Of a DNA stretch of 64,000 bases, positions 33,545 to 41,803 are shown one piece after another. The DNA comes from JADGRB01 sp036267635. GTDB taxonomy: Bacteria; Myxococcota_A; Polyangia; Fen-1088. Position numbers and translations under genes: made by a program. The DNA lies in the NCBI GenBank assembly GCA_036267635.1, contig DATAVR010000139.1:1-64000 (forward strand). Reading direction: 5' to 3'. The notes under the pieces were generated by a model. It made no database searches. It was not told the DNA's origin and worked only from the letters and a program-made list of their open reading frames with translations. How positions within the stretch are numbered: position 1 is the first letter of the stretch; each line of letters opens with the position of its first letter.

Positions 33545-33757
33545 GACGATCTGGTCGTCGCGATCTACCTCCTCGGCGCGGTCCTCCTCGGCCTCCACTG
33601 CGGGGCGCGGGCGGCGGCCCTGACGGGCGCGGCGATCCACTTCGCGCTCACCCGGCTCACCAACGACCCGCAGGGAACGTTCAAGCTGATCCCCTTCCAC
33701 ACCAACGCCTTCGTCGAGCTCGGCGAAGGGCTCGGCGTCGCCGCCGCCGCCGGCTCA
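33545..33757 (+). pseudogene. Remnant of a membrane-protein gene, truncated at both ends
   Basis: One frame reads about 70 residues of convincing membrane protein: DDLVVAIYLLGAVLLGLH, then AAIHFALTRLTNDPQGTF, KLIPFHTNAFVELGEGLG and VAAAAG. The pattern of helix, LT-x(n)-G-x-x-K-x-IPF loop and helix resembles small 2-4 helix membrane proteins. There is no start codon in good context. At about 33757 the frame runs into the 3' end of the convergent repeat lipoprotein gene and loses hydrophobicity. I read it as a remnant left by a rearrangement. This is the main content of the 360-base gap between 33394 and 33755. Confidence 0.4.
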
Positions 33758-35428
33758 GAACGTGCTGAGGTACGCGGCGCTGACGCCTCCGGCTCCGACC
33801 TGGAAGCAGTAGCCGCCGTTGAGCTTAGGCGGAGGCGTGAGGTTGCCGGCGCAGGTGACGGGCTGGCCGTTGACCGAGAACGTCCGACCGCTCATGTTGC
33901 CGCAGTTGTATCCATTGAGGGGGAAAGTCGACTCGTAGCAGACAGCGCCGGTTCCGAAGTTGGTCGCACTATAGCTCTCGGTGGTCATCTCGATGGGGTT
34001 CGCGCAGAGCGCCGCGCAGGGAGTCGTGCCACCGGTCCCGCCGGTGCCGCCGGTCCCGCCGCCGCTGCTAGCTGTGTAGTAAGTCGCCTGGATATTGAAC
34101 TCCTGGCTGATGCGGGCGGAGCTGCAATCGTCCAGCTCCATGACCGTTCCCGCGGCGGTGTTTCCGCCCCGGACGTTCATGCAGCGGCCGGTGCTGGCAG
34201 CGGCGACGTTGAAGCTTCCGTTTTGCGGGTTCGCGGTGATGTTCCAGCTCTGAGACGCAGACGCGTTGCAACCGGCGAGCACGATTCCGGTGCCATTCGC
34301 GCCGGCCCCGGCGTCGAGACAGCGGCCCGGACCGTTCAGGGGCGAGATGGTCCAGCTCGCCCCTTTGGGCGCCATCGTGAAGACCGAAGTCACCAGATTG
34401 GCCGACTGGTTCCACTGCTGAATCGGCGAGGTGCCGGTGTCGACGAGCATGGGGTTGCTCTGCGTGAGGACGGCGGAGAACGTGTACTGATAGCTGGTGT
34501 CGAACGCCGGCGTATAGCTGTTGCTGCGCCACACGGTGATGCCGTGGGTCCAGGGAACCGACGCGCTCCCGTAGGGGAACTGCAACTGTTGGTATCCGTC
34601 CGGACAACCCTGGTTGGGGTTCGAGTTGGAGCCGCTCGGGCAGCTTCCCGCGATGCCCTTGCTGAAGTAACCGATGTTGACGGGGCTGTTGGAGTACATG
34701 ATGCCCTGGCACAGAGCGCCGGCGCCGAAAGGATTCTTGTACGGCGCCCCGACCTGGTTGGCGCCGAGGCGGCCGGCGACGACGCCGGCGGCGCCCGCCG
34801 GAAAACCGGCGCCGTCGCAGTAATACGCGGCGGGAGCGGTGGCTGACGGCTTGCCGATGTTTGCCAGAGACCCCGTGTCGAGGATGTCGCCGAAGAAGGT
34901 CCCCTCCTGCATCGGGTAGTTGACGCGGTCGATGCCCCAGCCGATGGCGGTGTCGTTCGAATCGAGCCAGATAGGAACGTGGACGCCCGACGTGTTGACG
35001 TGGGCCATGAGACAAGCCGAGATGCTCTCGATGCACTGCGCGCTGCTGGAAACGCCGCCGTTCTTCCAAGCGGGGCAGAGGCCGACGCCGCCCGCGAAGG
35101 TATAGCTGGTCCCGTTCTGGTCCTGTTTGACGAGCGAGTCGTTGGCGGCGAGCGCGCACTTGACCAGATAGGCGACGGTCTTGCGACCAGCCGCGGTCGT
35201 CATGAGACCGCTGGTCGAAGCGAGTCCGTTGATCGACGAGAGCCCGTTCGTCAGCGCCAGCCCGTTCGTCAGCGCCAGCCCGTTTATCGCGGCCAGACCA
35301 TTCGTCAACGCGAGCCCTGCGCTCGAATCCGTCGACACGGTCGAGGGAGCGTCGCCGCAACCCACGCCCACGATCGATCCCGCAGTCAAAAGAAGCGCAA
35401 CCCGGTGCCTCGCCGACGCTCGTCTCAT
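33755..35428 (-). CDS. Lipoprotein with Asn-Gly-Leu repeats and a ricin-type lectin domain
   Basis: A 557-residue protein. The signal peptide ends at VGVGCG. Residues about 38-76 are six hexads of the type (L/A)-x-x-x-N-G, encoded by an 18-bp repeat. Residues 90-330 form a secreted domain without recognised family (CPAWKNGG, PIWLDSNDTAIGWGIDRVNYPMQEGTFFGD). Residues about 350-455 look like a ricin B-type lectin module (LNGPGRCLDAGAGANGTGIVLAGCNASASQSWNI and its repeat GRCMNVRGGNTAAGTVMELDDC). A Gly-Thr linker and a Cys-rich C-terminal domain follow. Probably a surface carbohydrate-binding protein. GGGAGGG precedes the start. Confidence 0.8.
   Translation of the reverse strand: MRRASARHRVALLLTAGSIVGVGCGDAPSTVSTDSSAGLALTNGLAAINGLALTNGLALTNGLSSINGLASTSGLMTTAAGRKTVAYLVKCALAANDSLVKQDQNGTSYTFAGGVGLCPAWKNGGVSSSAQCIESISACLMAHVNTSGVHVPIWLDSNDTAIGWGIDRVNYPMQEGTFFGDILDTGSLANIGKPSATAPAAYYCDGAGFPAGAAGVVAGRLGANQVGAPYKNPFGAGALCQGIMYSNSPVNIGYFSKGIAGSCPSGSNSNPNQGCPDGYQQLQFPYGSASVPWTHGITVWRSNSYTPAFDTSYQYTFSAVLTQSNPMLVDTGTSPIQQWNQSANLVTSVFTMAPKGASWTISPLNGPGRCLDAGAGANGTGIVLAGCNASASQSWNITANPQNGSFNVAAASTGRCMNVRGGNTAAGTVMELDDCSSARISQEFNIQATYYTASSGGGTGGTGGTGGTTPCAALCANPIEMTTESYSATNFGTGAVCYESTFPLNGYNCGNMSGRTFSVNGQPVTCAGNLTPPPKLNGGYCFQVGAGGVSAAYLSTF
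35201..35314. repeat. 18-bp tandem repeat encoding Asn-Gly-Leu hexads
   Basis: About six degenerate copies of an 18-bp unit (CGCCAGCCCGTTCGTCAG in its clearest form on the plus strand) encode LALTNG-type hexapeptides after the lipobox of the 33755-35428 protein. The two central copies are identical. Confidence 0.85.
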
Positions 35429-35448
35429 CCTCGGTCCCTCCCCTTCGG

Positions 35449-35525
35449 ACGAGACATATACAAGCCGTATGCCGCATTACTGTTTTGTCATCGCATAAAT
35501 TTAACTTTCGGTAATCGCGTCGCTT
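35449..35525 (-). promoter_or_regulatory. AT-rich promoter-like stretch upstream of the repeat lipoprotein
   Basis: This stretch is strikingly AT-rich for the window, including runs such as ATAAATTTAACTTT and the TATA-like GTATATG on the minus strand, just upstream of the start at 35428. It probably contains that gene's promoter. No good -35 box at standard spacing was found, so boundaries are approximate. Confidence 0.35.
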
Positions 35526-35626
35526 TCTGCCCAGGCCCCCGCAGTGGAACTGTTGCCCTCGACACAACACTCTGTAGACGACCGAGCGGCGACTGTTGCT
35601 CAGACCGCAACGATGGCCGATGGCGA

Positions 35627-38215
35627 TCAGCCCGGAGCGTGCGCCGCTTGCCACGCGTCGATGTCGTGGATCAAGCGGGAGGCTCCCGGCTCTTTGGCGA
35701 TTCCCTCGCGGGTGCTTCGAACGAGAGCGGCCGATCGCCGGTGCTCGCGAGGTGAGGCGCTCCACAGGGCGCGCGAAAGAGCAAACCGGGCCTGGGCGGC
35801 GATCAGCGGATCCTGATCCCCGAGAAGCGCAGCCGACCTTTCGAGTGTGCCGACCGCCGCGCGATCGCGGTGCTCGGCCAGCTCGAGGGTCCCACGATCG
35901 AGCAGGGCGTAGCCGAGGTAGAACGCCGTCGCTCCCTGCCTCCCGAAGGTGGCCAGAGCGTCGTCGAGGGCTCGGTGTGCTTCGGCGAACCGCCCCAAGC
36001 CGGTGAGAATCTCGGCCTGATTCACCGACGCCACAGCCACCAAGGTGCTGTCTTTTCCTGAAAGCTTCGAGAAGAGATCGACAGCCCGGAGGATGAGCGG
36101 CTCGGCGTCTGCATCGCGATTGAGCGCGTGCAACTTGAGAGCGACGTTCGACGCCGAGACGGCGACGTCGAAATGAGAGGAGCCGAGAACCTTCTCCTTG
36201 AGGGCGAGGACCTTCTGGGTCTGACGAAGCGCTTCCTCTAGATGCCCTTCGTCGAACGAGACCTGGGCGTCGTCGTCTGCCAGCCACGCTTCCAAGATCG
36301 GATGATCTGGAAACCGCGCCAGGACGGCCTGGCCGTGCCTCAGGGCGTTTCGTGCCATTCGCGTATCGTGAAAGCGGCTCGAATAGAGCGTCCCGAGGTA
36401 GAGATTCGCCTCGATCGAAACCTGGTCGTGCCGTGAGGCGTCGGCGGCAAACACCGCGCTGTCGAGCTCGCTGATCGCCTTCTCGGCATCGATACAGGTC
36501 TCGCCCAGCCGGCCGAGCGTGAGGTGCGCTTCGGCCTCGAGTGGGAGGTAACCGATTGCCTTCGCCGTCGCTACGGCGGCTGCGCCGGCAGCAGCGGCCT
36601 GATTGCACTGTCCGGAGTCTCCCAATGCCTTGACTCGCGCCACCGCCTCGCGGGCGGCGCCGACCTTGGCGCGCACCGCCGGATCGTCGGGCGGCTTGAT
36701 CACGGCGCGCAACATCGGGACGTCGGCGCAGCGATCGAGCGCCGGAAGCGCGCTGGCGGCGCCGACGGCGTTGTCGACCACGCCGCGATCGGCGGTCAGG
36801 AAGACGTCACCGAGGGCGCGCACACCGGAGAGCCGTTCGCCGAGGCATCCCATGCGCAGGTCGAGCACCTCGGCCGACTGCTCGCCGCGGACCTGCGTCG
36901 CCTCGCAGCTGTCGGCGTACATCCCAGTCCAGCGCGCGACGTACTGATCGACGAGCGCCGAGGCGTTGGCGAAAGCGCGTGCCGCGTTGCTGTTGCCGGT
37001 CGCCGCGAACGCGCGCGCGATCGCCGCCCGCCGGTCGGGGCCCCAGACGCTCGCCGCGCGGCCGGGACCTCCCGCGCACATCGCCCGTTGGCCCGCGGTG
37101 AAACGATGCGCGCCCGCCGCGCCCGCGGCGACGAAGATCGCGGCGGTGGCCGCCGCCAGCCATCGCCGGCGGCGCACCGCCGGGTCGTGGCCGAGCGCGG
37201 TCAGGAGCTCGGTCATCGCCGGAAAGCGATCCTTGGGATCGGTGGCCAGGCCGCGCAGCAAGATCTTCCGGATCCAGGCCGGCACGCGAGCCTCCGACGG
37301 CGGATCGGTCACCGTGCCGGCGACGACGTTGGCCATGAGCGCGAGGGCGTTCTCCCCCGCGAACGGGCGGCGGCCGTAGACACCTTCGTAGAGCGCCACG
37401 CAGAACGAAAACTGATCGGAGCGCGCGTCGCCGCCCGTCCCGGCGAACTGCTCGGGCGCCATGTAGGCTGGTGTCCCCAGCATCGCGCCGGTCTGGGTCA
37501 GCTTGAGCCGCAGGTAGCCGCCCGACGCGCTCGGCACCGCTCCGTTCAAAGCGCCGCCACCACCGAGCTTGGCCGTCGCGTCGGGATCGACGCCGTCGCC
37601 GAAGGTGTCGGCCAGCGCGGCGGCCAGCGCGGCGGCGTCCAGCGCCAGCTGCCCCGCCGGCGACGGCGCGTCGGCCGTCATCTGCTCGCGCGCGAGACCG
37701 AAGTCCATGACCCGGACCTGGCCGGCCTTGGTGATCATCACGTTCTCGGGCTTGAAGTCGCGGTGGACGAGACCGGCGGCGTGAGCCGCCACCAGGCCTC
37801 GGCCGGCGGCGACGTAGACGTCGAGCACCTCGCGCCAGCGATGCGTCGCGGCCTGCAGCCAGTAGCCGAGCGTGTGCCCTTCGACGAACTCCATCGCGAT
37901 GAACACCGACTCGCGGAACGTGCCGACGTCGTAGACGACGACGACGTTGGGGTGCGACAGCCGCGCGATCGCCTGCGCCTCGCGCAAGAGGCGCGTCTTG
38001 CCGTCGGCGGTCGCCTCGCCGCTTCCGCCCCGGGCCCGCAACAGCTTGACGGCGATCTTGCGATCCAGCTCCGGATCGTAGGCGGCGTAGACCTCGCCCA
38101 TACCGCCGCGGCCGAGGAGGCCGAGCACCACGTAGCGGCCGATGGTCGCCCCCTTGGCCAAGCCGGTCTCCTCGCCGGCGGCGTTGGGCGGGGGGCGCCT
38201 CGGCTCGATGGACAT
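35627..38215 (-). CDS. Ser/Thr protein kinase with transmembrane segment and TPR-like C-terminal region
   Basis: An 862-residue protein. Kinase domain at about 27-320: Gly loop LGRGGMGEVY, catalytic Lys57 (IAVKLL), HRDFKPEN catalytic loop, DFG in VMDFGLAR, and GTPAYMAPEQFAG activation segment. An insertion of about 50 residues between DFG and the activation segment is unusual (it contains LALDAAALAAALADTFGDG). One transmembrane helix lies near 350 (WLAAATAAIFVAAGAAGAHRF). The rest is Ala/Leu-rich helical repeats typical of TPR domains (LGRLGETCIDAEKAISELDSA, LIAAQARFALSRALWSAS). Myxobacterial kinases of this plan sense envelope signals. It is divergent from the HTTM operon. Confidence 0.93.
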   Translation of the reverse strand: MSIEPRRPPPNAAGEETGLAKGATIGRYVVLGLLGRGGMGEVYAAYDPELDRKIAVKLLRARGGSGEATADGKTRLLREAQAIARLSHPNVVVVYDVGTFRESVFIAMEFVEGHTLGYWLQAATHRWREVLDVYVAAGRGLVAAHAAGLVHRDFKPENVMITKAGQVRVMDFGLAREQMTADAPSPAGQLALDAAALAAALADTFGDGVDPDATAKLGGGGALNGAVPSASGGYLRLKLTQTGAMLGTPAYMAPEQFAGTGGDARSDQFSFCVALYEGVYGRRPFAGENALALMANVVAGTVTDPPSEARVPAWIRKILLRGLATDPKDRFPAMTELLTALGHDPAVRRRRWLAAATAAIFVAAGAAGAHRFTAGQRAMCAGGPGRAASVWGPDRRAAIARAFAATGNSNAARAFANASALVDQYVARWTGMYADSCEATQVRGEQSAEVLDLRMGCLGERLSGVRALGDVFLTADRGVVDNAVGAASALPALDRCADVPMLRAVIKPPDDPAVRAKVGAAREAVARVKALGDSGQCNQAAAAGAAAVATAKAIGYLPLEAEAHLTLGRLGETCIDAEKAISELDSAVFAADASRHDQVSIEANLYLGTLYSSRFHDTRMARNALRHGQAVLARFPDHPILEAWLADDDAQVSFDEGHLEEALRQTQKVLALKEKVLGSSHFDVAVSASNVALKLHALNRDADAEPLILRAVDLFSKLSGKDSTLVAVASVNQAEILTGLGRFAEAHRALDDALATFGRQGATAFYLGYALLDRGTLELAEHRDRAAVGTLERSAALLGDQDPLIAAQARFALSRALWSASPREHRRSAALVRSTREGIAKEPGASRLIHDIDAWQAAHAPG

Positions 38216-38281
38216 GCTTCACGGTCCAAATCGGCTGGCGACCGCCGACGATTGAGCGGTGGGGCGGGATATCATGCGCCC

Positions 38282-39853
38282 GTGCGCCGACCGGAGTGGC
38301 TGACGCGGGACTACCTGACGATCGACTCCCGGAGCCTGGGCGCCGGGAGGATCGGCCTCGGGCTCGTGCTGCTGCTCGATCTGTTGCGGCGGATCTCGGT
38401 CCTGCCGCTCTGGTACTCGAACCTCGGCCTCCTGCCCAACCACACGGTCCTCTGGCGGCCGCCGTTTCCTCGGGCGTTCTCCCTCTTCTTCATGGCGTCA
38501 CTGCCCTCCGAGGCGGCGGTCGGCTTCGTCCTCTGCGCGGTCGCCTACCTGATGCTCCTCTTCGGCAACCGGACGCGCGCAGCCCATCTGGCCAGCCTGA
38601 TCGCGGTCTTGAGCCTTCACGGGCGCGTCCTCTTCGTTCAAAACGGCGGCGATGTGGTGCTCGTCGAGCTCTGCGTCTGGACGTTGTTCCTGCCGACCGG
38701 GCGCCGATTTTCGCTGGATTCGCTGCGCGCCCGCCGGGCGATCGTCCCGCCCGACGACGGGCCAGTCGTGTCGCTGGCGGCGCTGGCGGTCGTGGTGCAG
38801 CTGGCGGTGATCTACTTTTTCAACGCGCTCCAGAAGAGCGGCCCCACCTGGCGCGGCGGCGGCGCCGTCCACTACACGCTCTACGCCGAAGGGGTGGTGA
38901 CCAAGCTGGGCGTCTGGGTCCGGGGCTGGCTGACCCTGGGCCAATCGCGCCTCCTCACCTGGTCGACGCTGACGATCGAATCGATCCTGCCGCTGCTCAT
39001 CCTGACGCCGGTGGGGCGGCGGCCGGCGCGGCGGCTGGCGATCGCGCTCATGGTCGGCCTGCACCTCGGCTTCGCGTCGTTCCTCAACCTGGGAATTTTC
39101 GTCCCGGCGATGCTCGCCTTCACACCGTTCCTGGTGCCGGCCGCCGATTGGGACGCGCTCGAGCGCTGGTGGCGGCGGCGCCAAACGAAGGAAGGCGATG
39201 CCGCGCGCGGTGACGGCATCCGGCTCCGGGCTCTCCAGGCGCTCGCCTTTCTCGAACGGCGCGGTTTCCTGCGCCTCGACCCCCGGCCCCCCAAGCCGGC
39301 GCAGTGGCGCGAGTGGCTGCGCACCTGGAGCGGACCGCTGCGCGAGTGGACGGTGGCGCTGCTCATCGTTTGCGCGACCGCCCGCCTGCTGGTCGACAAC
39401 CCCGCCGTCACGCGGGTCAACGCCCGGCGCCAACCGCGCATCGTCGCCGCGACCACCAGCTACCTTCAGATGCTGCAGGCCTGGCTGCTCTTCGCTCCGG
39501 ATGCGCCGCTCACCGACGCCGCCGTGGCAGTCGACGCCGTCACCACCGACGGGCGCCACGTCGATCCGCTCAACGAGGCCCTCTCGCCCGAGCAGCCCTG
39601 GCTCGGCACGGTCATTCCGGCGCGCCTCGGCCAGAACGCCTTCGCCGCCGCCTACATGTTGCGGATCCCGTTCCACCCGGAGTACTTCGGCGCGCTCACC
39701 GAGTGGATCCTCGGCTACCCCGATCGCACGGAGCGCCCGGCGGATCGCATCGTCTCCTTCGAGGTCACCGCCCTCGAGCGCGACAACCCACCACCCGACC
39801 AGCACGAACCCGGCGAAACGCGGGCGCGGCTCCTCTACAAATACCCGCAGTGA
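38282..39853 (+). CDS. HTTM-domain integral membrane protein (VKGC-related)
   Basis: A 523-residue protein with many helices. It carries the HTTM signatures SLGAGRIGLGLVLLLDLLRR, NGGDVVLVELCVWTLFLPTGRRFSLD and IYFFNALQKSGPTWRGG. HTTM proteins are distant relatives of vitamin K-dependent gamma-carboxylase, but their reaction is unknown in most cases. A C-terminal extramembrane domain (about 385-523) has LQAWLLFAPDAPLTDAAVAVDAV. GTG 38282 is used: the nearby ATG at 38274 is out of frame, and the longer upstream frame is antisense to the kinase. Its stop overlaps the next gene's GTG. It is the first gene of a five-gene coupled operon. Confidence 0.85.
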   Translation: MRRPEWLTRDYLTIDSRSLGAGRIGLGLVLLLDLLRRISVLPLWYSNLGLLPNHTVLWRPPFPRAFSLFFMASLPSEAAVGFVLCAVAYLMLLFGNRTRAAHLASLIAVLSLHGRVLFVQNGGDVVLVELCVWTLFLPTGRRFSLDSLRARRAIVPPDDGPVVSLAALAVVVQLAVIYFFNALQKSGPTWRGGGAVHYTLYAEGVVTKLGVWVRGWLTLGQSRLLTWSTLTIESILPLLILTPVGRRPARRLAIALMVGLHLGFASFLNLGIFVPAMLAFTPFLVPAADWDALERWWRRRQTKEGDAARGDGIRLRALQALAFLERRGFLRLDPRPPKPAQWREWLRTWSGPLREWTVALLIVCATARLLVDNPAVTRVNARRQPRIVAATTSYLQMLQAWLLFAPDAPLTDAAVAVDAVTTDGRHVDPLNEALSPEQPWLGTVIPARLGQNAFAAAYMLRIPFHPEYFGALTEWILGYPDRTERPADRIVSFEVTALERDNPPPDQHEPGETRARLLYKYPQ

Positions 39854-40380
39854 CCATCTGGGCGTCGATCCTGGCCGTCGTATTGGCCGCGGAGCTTCCG
39901 GCACCGGCCGGCGACCCGCCGCCTGACGATCCGCCTCCCGTCGGTCTCTGCGCCGGCGCCGCCACCGCCATCGTGCCGTTCGTCGTGGGCGGCGCGCTGA
40001 TGGCGCACGACCAGGCGCCCCACCTGGAGGCGACCGGCGTCATCGTGATGGCCTCGGGGTTCGCGCTGGCGCCCTTCGTGGCGCACGGCCTCGAAGGGTC
40101 GTGGCGGAAGGCCGCGATCTACGGCGGCGTCTCGCTGGCGTTGTCGACGGCCGCGGTGGTGGAGATGGAAGAGAGAAACCTGTTCGATCCGCACGTCGGA
40201 AACGATCGCCGGATCCCGATGAAGATCTTCCTGCCGCTCAGCATGGTGAGCTCGGCCTTCGGCGTCGTCATGAGCGTGTTCGATCGCCGCGGCCTCGAGC
40301 CAGTTCCGCAGCTCTCGCTCTGGTTGGCTCCCGCGCCGGGCGGCGTCGCCAGCGGCGTCGGCTGGAGCGGGCTGCTTTGA
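39850..40380 (+). CDS. Small membrane protein of unknown function
   Basis: A 176-residue protein from GTG 39850, inside a GTGA overlap with the HTTM gene. It has a signal-like N-terminus (IWASILAVVLAAELPAPAG), a Pro-rich segment, then four hydrophobic segments (AATAIVPFVVGGALMAHD, ATGVIVMASGFALAPFVAHGL, AAIYGGVSLALSTAAVV, FLPLSMVSSAFGVVMSV). No family is recognised. Its stop overlaps the TTG start of the DUF4266 gene. The coupling argues for a shared role in the operon. Confidence 0.7.
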   Translation: MTIWASILAVVLAAELPAPAGDPPPDDPPPVGLCAGAATAIVPFVVGGALMAHDQAPHLEATGVIVMASGFALAPFVAHGLEGSWRKAAIYGGVSLALSTAAVVEMEERNLFDPHVGNDRRIPMKIFLPLSMVSSAFGVVMSVFDRRGLEPVPQLSLWLAPAPGGVASGVGWSGLL

Positions 40381-40604
40381 AGCGCGTAGCGGCCCGCGCG
40401 CTCTCTGCCCTCGCGCTGGCCGCGCTCCTCTGCGGCGGCTGCGCGATGGTGCCCCAGAATCGGCGCAAGCACCTGGGCGATCCGATGATGAGCCCCGACG
40501 GAGACGCCCTGCTGACGGCAGGCCAGCGCAAGCTCTACACCTCGCGCGAGTCGGCGGCGGGCGGCGATGCCGCGCCGGCGGGTGGCGGATGCGGCTGCCA
40601 GTAG
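40377..40604 (+). CDS. DUF4266 small lipoprotein with C-terminal Gly-Cys motif
   Basis: A 75-residue lipoprotein. TTG 40377 in a TTGA overlap gives a normal signal with lipobox LCGGC (Cys22). The mature part, KHLGDPMMSPDGDALLTAGQ, then YTSRESAAGG and the tail GGGCGCQ, matches DUF4266 proteins, which end in a Gly-rich CGC(N/Q). The two conserved C-terminal Cys could bind metal, form a disulfide or be a modification site. Genes of this family are usually next to DUF3570 and a thioredoxin, as here. The 3' end overlaps the DUF3570 start by 16 bases. Confidence 0.85.
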   Translation: MKRVAARALSALALAALLCGGCAMVPQNRRKHLGDPMMSPDGDALLTAGQRKLYTSRESAAGGDAAPAGGGCGCQ

Positions 40605-41803
40605 CCGGGGCCGCGCTCCTCTTTCTCGTCGCGCCGGCGGCGCGCGGCGAGCCGGTCGGCAACCCCTTCCTCGCGCCGCCACCCTCGGATCTCGATCAAC
40701 CCGCGCTCGTCTCGGCGCCTCGCTACCGGATCGAATCGGTCGCGGTGCGCACCACCACCTTCGATCAGGATGGGCTCGGGTATCAATCGGCGGCCGGACC
40801 GGTCTTCGGGCCCGGTTCGGAGCGGGCGACCATCCTCGAGCCCCAATGCGAGATCGTGGCCGCGCTCGGCGATCGGCTGATCGAGCGGGTCGTCACCTCG
40901 GTCGATGTCGTCACCGCGGCCTCCCCCAACCACCGCCTCTACGGGCTGCCTGTCGGCACGCCGGTCGACGTCGTCAGCTCACCCTCCCGCATCAACGAAG
41001 CGGAGGAGATCGACTCGGACTCGACCTACGCCTGGAGCCGCACCGCCACCTTGGGGATCCACGCCGACTACCACCTGGAAGAGCCGCTCGAGTCGTGGGG
41101 GCTCGGCGCCCTCGCCACGCGCTCGTTCGCCGGCGACAACACCGTCCTTTCGGGCAGCCTCTACCAGATCGTCGACTGGTTCGACAACTTCAACCTGGCC
41201 GGCAAACGCTTCGGGCGCGACGTGCGCACCACGACCAACGCCAACCTGGGATTTTCCCAGCTGCTGACGCCGACCACCATCGTCCTCGGCAGCTACGGCT
41301 TCACGGTTCAGGCAGGGACGTTGACCAACACCTGGAACAGCGTTCCGCTCTCCGACGCGACCCGCGGCACCGAGGTGGTCCCGCGCGAGCGCCTCCGCCA
41401 CGCGGTCAGCGGGCGGCTGCTCCAGTGGCTCCCCTGGAACGGCGCGCTCAAGCTCGGCTACCGGCTCTACGCCGACAGCTGGGGCTCCCTCGCGCACACC
41501 GCCGACGCCGAGCTGTCGCAGCGGCTGGGCCGCCTGACGCTCGACCTCGGCGGGCGCTATCACCGGCAGTCGGCGGTCAGTTTCTTCGGCACTCTGTTCG
41601 ATCCGGCGGCCCTCGGGCTTCGCACCGCCGACAGCGATCTCGCCCCGCTGGTCGCTCACGCTCTCTCGGCGGGCGCGCGCTGGGATCAACCGATCGGCCC
41701 CCAGGGACATCGCATCTACTTCGCGATCAACGGCGAGCACTACTGGCGCACCAACAATCTGCACGTCGACTTCGTCAGTGGCGCGCTAGGATGGCAGCAA
41801 TGA
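40589..41803 (+). CDS. DUF3570 outer-membrane beta-barrel protein
   Basis: A 404-residue protein. The signal peptide MRLPVAGAALLFLVAPAARG is followed by beta strands with the DUF3570 pattern (TSVDVVTAASPNHRLYG, DVVSSPSRINEAEEIDS, YAWSRTATLGIHADYHLE). The C-terminus is strand-rich (FAINGEHYWRTNN) and ends in LGWQQ. Probably a barrel in the outer membrane that works with the DUF4266 lipoprotein; its function is unknown. The stop overlaps the thioredoxin gene start (ATGA). Confidence 0.87.
   Translation: MRLPVAGAALLFLVAPAARGEPVGNPFLAPPPSDLDQPALVSAPRYRIESVAVRTTTFDQDGLGYQSAAGPVFGPGSERATILEPQCEIVAALGDRLIERVVTSVDVVTAASPNHRLYGLPVGTPVDVVSSPSRINEAEEIDSDSTYAWSRTATLGIHADYHLEEPLESWGLGALATRSFAGDNTVLSGSLYQIVDWFDNFNLAGKRFGRDVRTTTNANLGFSQLLTPTTIVLGSYGFTVQAGTLTNTWNSVPLSDATRGTEVVPRERLRHAVSGRLLQWLPWNGALKLGYRLYADSWGSLAHTADAELSQRLGRLTLDLGGRYHRQSAVSFFGTLFDPAALGLRTADSDLAPLVAHALSAGARWDQPIGPQGHRIYFAINGEHYWRTNNLHVDFVSGALGWQQ

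Noticed and set aside
31988..34846. Plus-strand frame of 952 codons across the phosphoesterase and repeat-lipoprotein genes
   Set aside because: It is mostly the shadow of two genes on the other strand. Only 33545-33757 has independent protein-like character and is reported as a remnant.
36524..38281. Large N-terminal extension of the HTTM frame, which would give a protein of 1109 residues
   Set aside because: This part lies antisense to the well-supported Ser/Thr kinase gene and reads as Arg/Gly/His-rich sequence with no membrane or domain pattern. The HTTM domain begins right after GTG 38282.
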